The position numbers were made by a program, and so were the translations under genes. A stretch of 64,000 nucleotides of DNA from Paenibacillus sp. FSL H8-0537 (GTDB lineage Bacteria > Bacillota > Bacilli > Paenibacillales > Paenibacillaceae): the NCBI RefSeq assembly GCF_038051995.1, contig NZ_CP150290.1, positions 4,888,001 to 4,952,000 on the forward strand. The letters run 5' to 3'. Positions 52,250 through 61,081 of this stretch are shown in pieces (position 1 is the stretch's first letter; each line of letters starts with the position of its first letter). Below the pieces are notes generated by a model. The model did no database searches and had not been told where the DNA came from. It saw only the letters and a list, made by a program, of their open reading frames with translations.

Positions 52250-53011
52250 ATGAACGCTGCCTATCGCTGGCTAAACGCTTTTGGACTGTTGATCGTCATT
52301 GTCGTCAATGCACTCGCCGTTACCCTGCCGCTTGGAGGCAAAACGACTGCCCAGCTTGCGGCGCAATACCCGATTCTGTTCATGCCCGCTGGCTATGCCT
52401 TCTCCATCTGGAGCCTGATTTATTTGCTGCTTGCTGGATTTGTTATTTATTCCTTTCTGCCCTCAGGCAGAGCAAGCAGGCTGCCCGCACAGATAGGCAT
52501 CTTGTTTTTCGTTAGCTGCCTGTTTAATGCGGCTTGGATTTTTGCTTGGCAATACGAGAAGGTGTACGCCAGCGTATTTATTATGCTCGCACTGCTCATC
52601 ACGCTGATCGCCATCTATACGCGCGCCAGAACGCCTGGCTGGCAGACGGCAACGACTGGCGAACGCTTTTTTGTAGGGCTGCCCTTCAGTCTCTATCTCG
52701 GCTGGATTAGCGTGGCGACCATCGTCAATATTACATCCGCGCTCTACAAGTCGGGCTGGCAGGGCTTTGGGCTGTCCGAGACGGCATGGACGATTATTTT
52801 GCTGGCAGTCGCTACCTTGCTCGCCTTAATCATTGGCTGGAGCTACCGCGATGCCGCTTTCGTCGCCGTATTCGTCTGGGCGTTCATCGCCATCATCGTC
52901 AAGCAGCAGGCGCAGGAAGCCATCGTATTCAGCACGCTCGCTGTTACGATTGTGCTCGCGTTGTTTATTGTGCTTTTGCTGGTGTTGAAGATGCGGAGGC
53001 TTCGTGGGTAG
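52250..53011 (+). CDS. tryptophan-rich sensory protein (TspO/MBR-related)
   Basis: A 253-residue integral membrane protein with about seven helices. The segments FMPAGYAFSIWSLIYLLLAGF and CLFNAAWIFAWQYEKVYASV are typical of TspO/MBR-related long forms, which carry extra helices beyond the five of classic TspO. TspO proteins bind porphyrins and modulate stress responses; whether this long form does so is not established. AGGAGAGGAG precedes the ATG. It is a single gene. Confidence 0.75.
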   Translation: MNAAYRWLNAFGLLIVIVVNALAVTLPLGGKTTAQLAAQYPILFMPAGYAFSIWSLIYLLLAGFVIYSFLPSGRASRLPAQIGILFFVSCLFNAAWIFAWQYEKVYASVFIMLALLITLIAIYTRARTPGWQTATTGERFFVGLPFSLYLGWISVATIVNITSALYKSGWQGFGLSETAWTIILLAVATLLALIIGWSYRDAAFVAVFVWAFIAIIVKQQAQEAIVFSTLAVTIVLALFIVLLLVLKMRRLRG

Positions 53012-53067
53012 TGGTGGAGTGAACGGGGAAAAAGTCTATTTGGAAGAGGAAGCTTGCTTGTCTGTTT

Positions 53068-53116
53068 GAGGTGCGAATACGTCGCTTTCTTGGTTGCACC
53101 GGATCATTCGCACCTC
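53068..53116. repeat. 11-bp inverted repeat downstream of the TspO-like gene
   Basis: GAGGTGCGAAT (53068-53078) and ATTCGCACCTC (53106-53116) are exact complements with a 27-nt loop; no T-run follows. Confidence 0.4.
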
Positions 53117-53248
53117 TACATTTGAAAAACAAATCACAAATTAGGTTTAATGAATGGTTGCTACATTAATTTTATTATAGAAACTTATAAGGTCTGCGTT
53201 ATCGGGCAGGCCTGATACTTGCCCATCTCCCAATTCAAGAATGACCCA

Positions 53249-53848
53249 TTAGCCATTCTCAACTTTTGCTATATCCATTGTGAAAAAGTGACTGTTTATT
53301 TTCTTCGCAATTTCTATGAAGGGAGCTAGATCTGGTTTATTTTCATCATATATTCCCTCGTCCCAATATTCCATCGTTATTAAAGGCTTACCTTCCAAAA
53401 AGAAAATTCTAAATTCCTTTGACAATGGTGCTCCACTCTGCGGATGATAGGATAAAAATTCCAAATTTACGAATTCCTTAAACACAAGCCCTTCATTCAA
53501 CTCGTCACCTTGCAATTCTACAAATTTCTTTACTACTTTTAATAATTTTTTTGTATTTGAAGCATCGGGGATATAACAAGCTTCGTTCCAATCATGTTTA
53601 CGTGATTTTACATAGTCTTTCAGAATAATTGGTCCCTGTCCAAATACTTCAACAGCATCTAAAACCTTTTCTAGTGCTGCACTATATATGGGTTTACGTA
53701 TTTTATTTTCAGGACAATAAGCATCCCTAAAAACGTTTCCCCTATTAATAAATTCAGTTACAAGTAATGTATGTGAAGGTAGGTCTTGCTTACTGATGCT
53801 CCAGTCAGTATTTATAATTCTTTGTACTGCTTTTTCAAATCTTTCCAA
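53249..53848 (-). CDS. R2K-clade ATP-grasp-like protein, candidate immunity factor
   Basis: A 199-residue soluble protein. ILKDYVKSRKHDWNEACYIPD (~75-95) and VNLEFLSYHPQSGAPLSKE through RIFFLEGKPLITMEYWDEG resemble the R2K group of ATP-grasp domains, which are often encoded next to polymorphic toxins. Residues ~3-55 (FEKAVQRIINTDW, PSHTLLVTEFINRGNVFRD) are related to the start of the upstream neighbour. It is the last gene after the 1546-residue toxin-like protein, 145 nt beyond the second candidate immunity gene. The immunity role is inferred from family and position. Confidence 0.65.
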   Translation of the reverse strand: MERFEKAVQRIINTDWSISKQDLPSHTLLVTEFINRGNVFRDAYCPENKIRKPIYSAALEKVLDAVEVFGQGPIILKDYVKSRKHDWNEACYIPDASNTKKLLKVVKKFVELQGDELNEGLVFKEFVNLEFLSYHPQSGAPLSKEFRIFFLEGKPLITMEYWDEGIYDENKPDLAPFIEIAKKINSHFFTMDIAKVENG

Positions 53849-53993
53849 CGTTGCCCCATCTTTTCTTTATGGTATATTTAAAATCCGTTTTATTTGGGAT
53901 CGAGAATATCAGGTCTAAAATGAAGGCTTTACATCATTGAATCGACTCTCCCTATTCCGTTCTCACACGCATAGCGTGGAGCTTAACATAGGG

Positions 53994-54512
53994 TTATGAA
54001 TTGTCTAGTTTGTTTAATGTTTCATCATTAATATCAATCGGGTCATGCTCTCTTAACATAAATGCAGAGTTGCGCGACCATCCATACTGACCGCATATAA
54101 GTTCATTATGATGATAACTAATGACTCCCCCTCGCTCATATAGTTTTATAACTGGATCGTAAATATCTGTAAACAGTTGGGCAACCGGATTTTTTTGATC
54201 GATTAAAAATGCCCATTCTAAATAAAAAGTACACATGTATTTTGATACCCAACCTCCAGGAATTTTCTCGATTGTATCATTATAGTTATCCTTTATACTT
54301 ACAGGTATGTGGGCATTGACTAATTCGGGCGCATTAAAGACAGCACGCCTGTTTTCTTGATCTTGATTCATATAATCTAAAAATAAATTGCCCCTACGAA
54401 TAAATTCAGCTACCAGTTCCCGATGAGAAGGTTGATTAGGATTTTTTTTCTCCCATTCAATATTTAGAATCCGTGCCTTAGCCTCGTTAAAGTTACTCAA
54501 TATACTTGTCAC
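53994..54512 (-). CDS. candidate immunity protein directly downstream of the toxin-like gene
   Basis: A 172-residue soluble protein starting 6 nt after the toxin stop. Its first ~55 residues (FNEAKARILNIEW, PSHRELVAEFIRRGNLFLD) are clearly homologous to the N-terminus of the R2K-like gene downstream. The rest (from ~60, KDNYNDTIEKIPGGWVSKYM to the end) is different and unrecognised. Close coupling to the toxin gene and small cytosolic size point to an immunity protein, probably the cognate one. The base composition is AT-richer than most of the window, as for the other genes of this locus. Confidence 0.62.
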   Translation of the reverse strand: MTSILSNFNEAKARILNIEWEKKNPNQPSHRELVAEFIRRGNLFLDYMNQDQENRRAVFNAPELVNAHIPVSIKDNYNDTIEKIPGGWVSKYMCTFYLEWAFLIDQKNPVAQLFTDIYDPVIKLYERGGVISYHHNELICGQYGWSRNSAFMLREHDPIDINDETLNKLDNS

Positions 54513-54518
54513 CTCTTA

Positions 54519-57500
54519 TCAAATTTTCGGATTAAATTCTGGGAACTCACCTGGTGGCGGTGATGCTAAATCATGTGCACCCGGAGGATAACCTGATAGA
54601 CCCTTCTCTTTATTAAAAGATGCTATATCACGATATGGAAGACCTTTAGACATAAGTACACTTTCTTCAAGTTCATGCTCCTTTAATGCTTTAAACCAGA
54701 CTTTTTGCTCTATATTAAGCTCCCCTTCAAGAGCCTTCTCCCAGCCATAAGCTATATCTATGTCTGGATCAAAGTAACCTTTATAATAGTACTCACCATT
54801 TTTCCAATCTGCCAAATTAACGTGTTCAGTCATGAATATATGATCTTTTAAAAGTCTTGATTCTTCTAAAGTTAAGCCCGTGTTTTTAGAGAATGTTTCA
54901 AGTTCCTTTGGATCAAGACCCGTTCCCCTTAATTTTTCATATGTTTTTAGTGCAATTTCCTCCTGTTTAAATGACGGTGTCCATATAATAGCAGGTCCAC
55001 GTGGACCAATAGGATGAGGAAGCTTTTTTCCCGTCCCCTCAACAACCTTACTCTCCAGCTTCTCCGCATCTGCTACAGATTTCCCAACCGCTCCTTCAAT
55101 ACCCTCTACCAGCTTCGGAGGAAGCTTTGATGCCAGCTTAGCGACTCCTGCTCCGAGCGAGATCGCTGCACCCACGACCATAATCGCCTTCGCCACATTT
55201 TTACCGAATTCTCGGTTCTCTTCATAGCTCGCTTGCAAATTCACTACTCTATTGTAGTTGTTCTTTATATACTGAAATGGCTCAACGAACTCCTGCTTGA
55301 CACTCTCTTTTAATCCTTCAAATAAACTGCTCGCCGTAATTTTACCGTTGCCTATTCCTGTAACAAGCGCAGTGAAATTCGGTACCGTTTCTCTCCAAAA
55401 GGTAGAGGTTAATGGATTAAAAGCTGCCGCGGCATTCAGCATGTCCATACCATCACTGGCAAGCTGAGATACCACTCCATCTCCTATCCCTATCAGCATC
55501 ACCGTATTTTTCATGGCTTGCTGATTGGCATTAGGTGAATTGAATCTGCCTAGGCTTACATCAGTCATCGCGAATTTAATAAGCCCCTCTGTGACGACCC
55601 CATCTCGGCCTAACAAAGTTCCTTGCTTCTCCCACATCGCCGCACGCGCGTCACTTTCCAGCAGCTTCTGATAGGCATATACCGACACAAAGGTTTTTTT
55701 GTCGTACACCCCTGTCGCCGCACCGTCATAGATGTTCATTTTCGTCAGCGACTGCTGAAGGGATTTAATATCCTCTGAGCTGAACTTCGCATTCGTCGAG
55801 GCTATAATAGACGCTACTTGCTCATTAAAATGGTCGGCCTCCGAGGGCCCATCCCAATCGATGCTGCCGAGATCAGGTACAAGCTTCGCAATATCCAGTG
55901 TTGCCCCTTCTTTACCCCAATCTTGCCCCATCGTTAACAATTTCCCAGCTCGATCCCGGTCACCATCTTTAATGGCCTGCATAATCGCATTGCGTTGATC
56001 TAACACACGCTGATTAGCTGCATCTAGGGCGAATACAGGTAGCTTTAAATCCTTGGCAATTCGATCATCCGTCGCCTGCAAAACCGACTCAATCGCCTTT
56101 ATTTTCTTCTGCTCCGCGTCAATAGAAGACTGCACATTAGGGATATTTCCTGCAGCGATAAATTCCCATTTCTTCTTTTTCAAATCATATAGCTGCTCCA
56201 GCTCTTGATCAAGTGTCGTACCCGAATCAAGCCGCTGCACGGTAAAAGCTTGCCCTGTCGCCGCCATAAATGTTTTCGTATAGCTGTTAGCCTGATTAAG
56301 TGCCGACTGCAACTGCTTACTCTTCTGCTCAACGCGTGCTTCCAGCGCAACATTCCCTTTGCCGCTCCACTTGAGCAGGTCCAGCTCGATTCCATCCCGA
56401 TATAATCGGTCATACGGTGTATCCACTCCCGCTTTCAAGGAAGCATAGGGACTCGCTGCTGCACTGTTCATTGCGCCGATCGCCTGCTGCATATCCTGAG
56501 AGGATAGCTTTGCAACACCTTGCCAATAATCTCTTTTCGCCGACAAAATCAAAAAGTTCTTTTGATCCAGCTGCGTTATTTTTGGATCATCGACATCAAT
56601 GCCCAGATTGTATTTGACTGCTGCCTTCGCTTTTTGCAGCCTTCCACCTTCATCGCTGCGAAGCTCCAGCAAGTTGCTCCATTCCTGCTCCTTAATGTAA
56701 ACCATTAGGTTATTCGCCGACTGCTGGGATACGGTACCAGATCGGCGAATGGACAAGTCTGTTCCTGTTGCCTCTATCTGCTGCTGCATGGAACGGATAT
56801 AGTGGATGGCATCCTCATGCTCTCCGTTCTTAAGCGCTGCGTTCATCTGATTCCGCGTTTCGTTAAAGGTCCAATTGTTAGCGTCCTGTTTACTAGACTT
56901 CAACAGCCCCTCCATGCCGGAATGGCTGGCTACCAGCTTTGACCATTCTTTAGCCTTGGTGTCGGCAGCAGATAATTGATATTGATCGACATTAGTCCAG
57001 TACTCCTTGCGAAGCCCTATTAATTGCTCATTCACTTCATCCAATTTCGTTTTTGTAAAAACGGTGCCCATTGCTACATTCATACGGCGTATGTCGTTAC
57101 CAATAGCTGCATCTCGCGATTGGATTTGAGAAACCTCGTTCTGATTCAACGTCGCATAAACATCCCAGCGCAGCTTCTTGTTATATATAATAGCATTTGC
57201 CAGCGTGTCAAATTCGGTTTGACCGTTCGTTACGAGCATCGTAGCGAAATCTTTATGCTCTTTCCGAATATTTGCCTCCTGGCCTTTTACAATACTAGCT
57301 CCTTCAGCATCATATTGCGCCCGCTTCTGCCAATATTCTTTTTTATTGCCAATTAACTGTTCATTGATCTTGTCCAAACCATAGACTGCCGATTCGTTTA
57401 AGCTTGCACCGTTCAGTCTCGCCTGTTTCATAGCCGCCAGCTCGGAGCTTTTTCCCACTTCATTCATATTTACAACTTGGTTGTAATAACTGATTTTAGC

Positions 57501-59159
57501 ATTCAAAAATAGCCTGTTCTGCGTATCAAGCTTTTGCATTTCCGGCGTTTGATCGTTAACATATGCCTGACTACGCAAGCTGCTTGCCGTTTTGGCTGCA
57601 TTATCTACCTTCGTATTATCCAGATTTAGGGTACCCGCCCACCAATCCTTCTTGGCTTGAAGCAGAAGACTTTCATTTTCCAGTTTTTTCGCTAGCAAAG
57701 GGCTATATTTCGCATCTATGGCTCGCGATTCATCCGTCTCTACTGCGCCTTTAGCTCGCAGCCGCTCACCTTGCTTGGAAGCCTCGTCCATTTCTGCCTG
57801 ATTGTCATTTAATCTTCCCAACCACCATTTTTCTTTCCACATTTTCAACTGGGCATTGTTCTGATTTTGCTCAGCCAGCCTATTAACGTCCTGCTTTTGT
57901 TGCAGCTTTAACAAATATTCCGTATCAAGCTTTTGCGTTTCTGCAGTGTCGACTGCACCCATTTTCCTTAATACAGAGCCACGGTCCTCCGCCGCCTGCA
58001 TCCCATCTTTATTATCGATTAAACGTGCTTCCCACCAGTTCTTCTTTGTTTGAAGAAGCTGTCGATTCAGTTCATCTTGGTCTCTCTTCTTTGCAGCCTC
58101 TGTTTCCATGGCCCCATCGGCGCGTAATTGTTCGCCTTTCTTTTTTGCTGCATCCATTCCTGCCTGATCGCCTGTAACAGAAGCATTCCACCAATCTATC
58201 TTCGTCTTTTCTAATTCATTGTTTAATCCCGCTTGCTTCTGTTCTTTTAAAATGGCGGTGTTTTTAGTATCCAGCTGCTTGCTGTTCTCTGTCTCTACCG
58301 CACCTTTTTTTCGCAGTTCTTCACCGGCTTGGGCTGCCTTATCCATCCCCGCCGAGTCGCCTTTAAATTTGGCCTCCCACCACATTTGCTTATTTTTCTC
58401 TAATTCTGCATTCAAGCTTTGCTGACTAACAGCCGTATTTGGTGCAGTTGTTCCTTTAGTAGTTGATGAAGAAGAAGTTGAAGCATTTGGCGACGAGGAG
58501 GCTGTACCCTTTGGTGGAGTTGGAGAAGCTGATGCAGCAGGCTGCGTTGCACGCGCTTGTTCAAGTGTCTTGTCCGCTCCAATGGTTCCCCCATTAGCCC
58601 GGGCCGTCTCAGCCTGCTGATGCGCGGCCTGCATACCCGCCTTATCTCCACGAGCTGCTGCTGCGTCATAATCCGCTTTCGCTTTTATAATTTGCTGATT
58701 AGCAGTCGCGTGTGCAGCGGTCTGTGTTGTAGGCGCTGGCGTGCTTTTAGCTGGCGACTGCGCTGTGGGCGTTGGCGTACTTTTAGCTGGCGACTGCGCT
58801 GCCGGTGCTGGCGTGCTTTTAGCTGGCGACTGCGCTGCCGGTGCTGGCGTGCTTTTAGCTGGCGACTGCGCTGCCGGCGCTGGCGTGCTTTTAGCTGGCG
58901 ACTGCGCTGCCGGTGCTGGCGTGCTTTTAGCTGGCGACTGCGCTGCCGGTGCTGGCGTGCTTTTAGCTGGCGACTGCGCTGCCGGCGCTGGCGTGCTTTT
59001 AGCTGGCGACTGCGCTGCCGGTGCTGGCGTGCTTTTAGCTGAGGATTGCGCGCTCGAACTGCTAGAGGTGGATTTGGCAACTGGACTGCTGCTTACTGCC
59101 GATTTAATAATTGGGCCAATCGCCGACACTGCTGCTGGTCTGACTGAATTTATTGCCAT
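54519..59159 (-). CDS. large polymorphic-toxin-like protein
   Basis: A 1546-residue protein with no signal peptide. Residues ~40-155 are a Ser/Pro/Ala/Thr linker of about nine 12-residue repeats (SPAKSTPAPAAQ). From ~160 to ~560 come about six 40-residue repeats with a WW pair (KIDWWNASVTGDQAGMDAAK, then GEQLRADGA). A long helical region follows. At ~1130-1200 there is a peptidoglycan-binding-like motif (SSEDIKSLQQSLTKMNIYDG). A hydrophobic helix lies near ~1345 (AKAIMVVGAAISLGAGVAKL), then a linker (LPHPIGPRGPAI). The C-terminal ~150 residues contain EHELEESVLMSKGLPY and PGAHDLASPPP. Modular architecture, variable C-terminus and adjacent small genes fit a contact-dependent or secreted toxin. 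I do not recognise the C-terminal activity; conserved-looking His/Glu residues are candidates. GGGGAG precedes the ATG. Confidence 0.7.
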   Translation of the reverse strand: MAINSVRPAAVSAIGPIIKSAVSSSPVAKSTSSSSSAQSSAKSTPAPAAQSPAKSTPAPAAQSPAKSTPAPAAQSPAKSTPAPAAQSPAKSTPAPAAQSPAKSTPAPAAQSPAKSTPAPAAQSPAKSTPTPTAQSPAKSTPAPTTQTAAHATANQQIIKAKADYDAAAARGDKAGMQAAHQQAETARANGGTIGADKTLEQARATQPAASASPTPPKGTASSSPNASTSSSSTTKGTTAPNTAVSQQSLNAELEKNKQMWWEAKFKGDSAGMDKAAQAGEELRKKGAVETENSKQLDTKNTAILKEQKQAGLNNELEKTKIDWWNASVTGDQAGMDAAKKKGEQLRADGAMETEAAKKRDQDELNRQLLQTKKNWWEARLIDNKDGMQAAEDRGSVLRKMGAVDTAETQKLDTEYLLKLQQKQDVNRLAEQNQNNAQLKMWKEKWWLGRLNDNQAEMDEASKQGERLRAKGAVETDESRAIDAKYSPLLAKKLENESLLLQAKKDWWAGTLNLDNTKVDNAAKTASSLRSQAYVNDQTPEMQKLDTQNRLFLNAKISYYNQVVNMNEVGKSSELAAMKQARLNGASLNESAVYGLDKINEQLIGNKKEYWQKRAQYDAEGASIVKGQEANIRKEHKDFATMLVTNGQTEFDTLANAIIYNKKLRWDVYATLNQNEVSQIQSRDAAIGNDIRRMNVAMGTVFTKTKLDEVNEQLIGLRKEYWTNVDQYQLSAADTKAKEWSKLVASHSGMEGLLKSSKQDANNWTFNETRNQMNAALKNGEHEDAIHYIRSMQQQIEATGTDLSIRRSGTVSQQSANNLMVYIKEQEWSNLLELRSDEGGRLQKAKAAVKYNLGIDVDDPKITQLDQKNFLILSAKRDYWQGVAKLSSQDMQQAIGAMNSAAASPYASLKAGVDTPYDRLYRDGIELDLLKWSGKGNVALEARVEQKSKQLQSALNQANSYTKTFMAATGQAFTVQRLDSGTTLDQELEQLYDLKKKKWEFIAAGNIPNVQSSIDAEQKKIKAIESVLQATDDRIAKDLKLPVFALDAANQRVLDQRNAIMQAIKDGDRDRAGKLLTMGQDWGKEGATLDIAKLVPDLGSIDWDGPSEADHFNEQVASIIASTNAKFSSEDIKSLQQSLTKMNIYDGAATGVYDKKTFVSVYAYQKLLESDARAAMWEKQGTLLGRDGVVTEGLIKFAMTDVSLGRFNSPNANQQAMKNTVMLIGIGDGVVSQLASDGMDMLNAAAAFNPLTSTFWRETVPNFTALVTGIGNGKITASSLFEGLKESVKQEFVEPFQYIKNNYNRVVNLQASYEENREFGKNVAKAIMVVGAAISLGAGVAKLASKLPPKLVEGIEGAVGKSVADAEKLESKVVEGTGKKLPHPIGPRGPAIIWTPSFKQEEIALKTYEKLRGTGLDPKELETFSKNTGLTLEESRLLKDHIFMTEHVNLADWKNGEYYYKGYFDPDIDIAYGWEKALEGELNIEQKVWFKALKEHELEESVLMSKGLPYRDIASFNKEKGLSGYPPGAHDLASPPPGEFPEFNPKI
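58735..59043 (-). repeat. 36-bp tandem repeats in the toxin-like gene
   Basis: Nine units of 36 bp encode SPAKSTPAPAAQ or close variants. Most units are identical at DNA level apart from single synonymous changes, so the array is recently expanded and probably length-variable between strains. Confidence 0.85.
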
Positions 59160-60124
59160 CTGGTTGACTCCCCTATTTACAAATTAAGCAATTAAAATTG
59201 ATAATTTATGATATAATTTTAATTCAAATTTTTCCATAGTATTTTTCTGAATCATTTCTGAAACTCCTTTCCCCTAACTTTTTAGCAGGTACCTCTTCCC
59301 CTCACGCTTTAGATAAACATCCAGCTCTAGGTTAATGTCAACCTGTTTACTTTTAACAATTTCATTAGATTTGTTGAATAAACTTTATATGATATATAGC
59401 TGACTTCCCACCTAAACTACTACTACATTATTTATTCAAAACGAATATTATATAACTTTGGAGTATTATAGAATTAACACTTAGACCACCTTGAATAAAG
59501 GTAAGGAAATACGGACAATCAACATTATTTTCCAACCAAATCTTTAAACTTCAGGCTAGGTCGTGTATGCAAACGTAAGCGAGCCAAATGTTGCTCAAAT
59601 TAGCATCAAACGTATTAGCGCTGCTTCCGGGAATGTCAGCCCTCATGGAAGTGTACCTGCGTACTGAAAGGCAGCTTTAGACTCTTCACCCTCAGAGGTT
59701 TACTCTCTGCGCAAAGATAGACTTGGAGGACACAGCAGCAGCTATTTCAGCAGAATCGCGGGTTTAGGACAGGCTACGGACTCAGGAGCCGTTAGTGCGC
59801 AGCCAGAAGCCCTTTTGACAAGATATTGAAGGCGATAACGGACCTCCTGTCCGCTTAAAGCATGAAACCAGAGAAAAAGCCTAATTAGTGGAATCTGTGT
59901 CCGCCAAAAAATGGAAGGATTATCTGGAGCTATGACTTATTCACCAAATGTCCATGTGCTGGATAGAGCATAATAAAGAAAAAAATTGGCTAATCGCCCC
60001 TTCGTGTTCTTCTCAACCTATAAAAGGTCGCGAAGCGAACCTATTGCTTTGTGATCCGGGTTGTGGCACACTGTTTGGGACAAGCATCACTATTCGAAGC
60101 AAGAAAGGACGTGACGGTACGAGC
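59160..60124. other. long intergenic region without a recognisable gene
   Basis: The first ~370 nt are AT-rich, with TATAAT-like hexamers that probably include the promoter of the toxin-like gene. From about 59560 to 59825 one plus-strand frame is open apart from one stop and reads like protein (HSSSYFSRIAGLGQATDSG), but it has no start and I cannot assign it. The frame of the phosphatidylserine decarboxylase extends back to 59948 without a ribosome binding site. No RNA gene was recognised. Confidence 0.4.
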
Positions 60125-60913
60125 ATGCTAGATGGATTACTTCGTGCCATGACGGAATTAAGCTCACGCAAGTCGATTTCGAGGTTGACTGGGCGTTTTG
60201 CACAATCTAGGGCGAGCCGCCGTTTTATTCCGCGCTTTGCTTCCATGTATGGAATTAAGGTCGAGGAAGCCGAGAAACCGCTAAATGAATACGCTACGCT
60301 AAATGAATTTTTCACCCGTCGATTAAAGCCAGGCATGCGAAAAATAGACAATGCTGCAGACAGCCTTGTGAGTCCGGTTGACGCTCTTATTACAGGAATT
60401 GGCCCGATCGAAGACGGCACAATTGTCAATGTGAAAGGGCAGGATTACACGATTGAAGAGCTGCTGAACCGTTCACCGAGGGCGGAAAACTATCGGAACG
60501 GCCATTATTTTGTCCTTTATTTGAGCCCGACCGATTATCACCGGATTCATGCTCCTGTGGATGGCACTATTGTTGAGAGCGAGCACATTCCCGGCAAGGT
60601 CTATCCGGTCAATGATTTCGGCTTAACCAAAATGCGCCGGGTGCTCAGCCGCAATGAACGGCTTATTACTTATATTAAACATGAGGGCGGCGAAACGGCT
60701 GTCGTGAAAGTCGGCGCCATGAACGTCAGCAGCATTCGATATGTTGAGCCGCTGCCGCCGCACACCGTAAAGGGTGGCGATCTTGCTTATTTTGAGTTCG
60801 GATCTACAGTCGTGCTGCTGACTGAAAATAAAACCTTCACCCCGCTTCCTAGCTTAATGCTCGGTCAAAAGGTGAAAATGGGCGAACCGCTCGGCCTCTT
60901 GCAACCGCGTTAA
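60125..60913 (+). CDS. psd: phosphatidylserine decarboxylase proenzyme
   Basis: A 262-residue membrane-associated enzyme that converts phosphatidylserine to phosphatidylethanolamine. The catalytic Asp is in SPVDALITG (D86) and the His in YLSPTDYHRIHAPVDG (H142). The self-cleavage site is FGST (Gly226-Ser227), where Ser becomes the pyruvoyl group, giving beta and alpha chains. The open frame extends 59 codons upstream, but the ATG at 60125 gives the standard length for Bacillus enzymes and follows AAAGGACG. No phosphatidylserine synthase gene is adjacent. Confidence 0.93.
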   Translation: MLDGLLRAMTELSSRKSISRLTGRFAQSRASRRFIPRFASMYGIKVEEAEKPLNEYATLNEFFTRRLKPGMRKIDNAADSLVSPVDALITGIGPIEDGTIVNVKGQDYTIEELLNRSPRAENYRNGHYFVLYLSPTDYHRIHAPVDGTIVESEHIPGKVYPVNDFGLTKMRRVLSRNERLITYIKHEGGETAVVKVGAMNVSSIRYVEPLPPHTVKGGDLAYFEFGSTVVLLTENKTFTPLPSLMLGQKVKMGEPLGLLQPR

Positions 60914-60973
60914 GCCAGTGGCTCGCCATTCGAGCATAGTTGCAAAAGAGGCGTATCCTACATTTCTATATTC

Positions 60974-61026
60974 AAAAAAGCTCGCTGCCTGTGTGGAGAA
61001 ATCTCCGCCTGGCAGCGAGCTTTTTT
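60974..61026. terminator. bidirectional intrinsic terminator
   Basis: AAAAAAGCTCGCTGCC (60974-60989) and GGCAGCGAGCTTTTTT (61011-61026) are perfect complements, between the convergent psd and MocR genes. Confidence 0.85.
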
Positions 61027-61081
61027 CTGTTTCCGCAGCAGCGAGCCACAGCAATTCTGCTGCTTTGCTCTGCAATCGCGT

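Noticed and set aside
53068..53116. The inverted repeat after the TspO-like gene as a terminator
   Set aside because: Loop is long and there is no T-run on either strand, so it was listed only as a repeat.
58557..59187. Cys/Arg- or Gly/Ala-rich open frames antisense to the toxin-gene linker repeats
   Set aside because: They are shadows of the 36-bp repeats; composition is implausible and no start signals exist.
59948..60124. A 59-codon N-terminal extension of phosphatidylserine decarboxylase
   Set aside because: No ribosome binding site at its start, unlike the family, and the internal ATG at 60125 gives the normal length.
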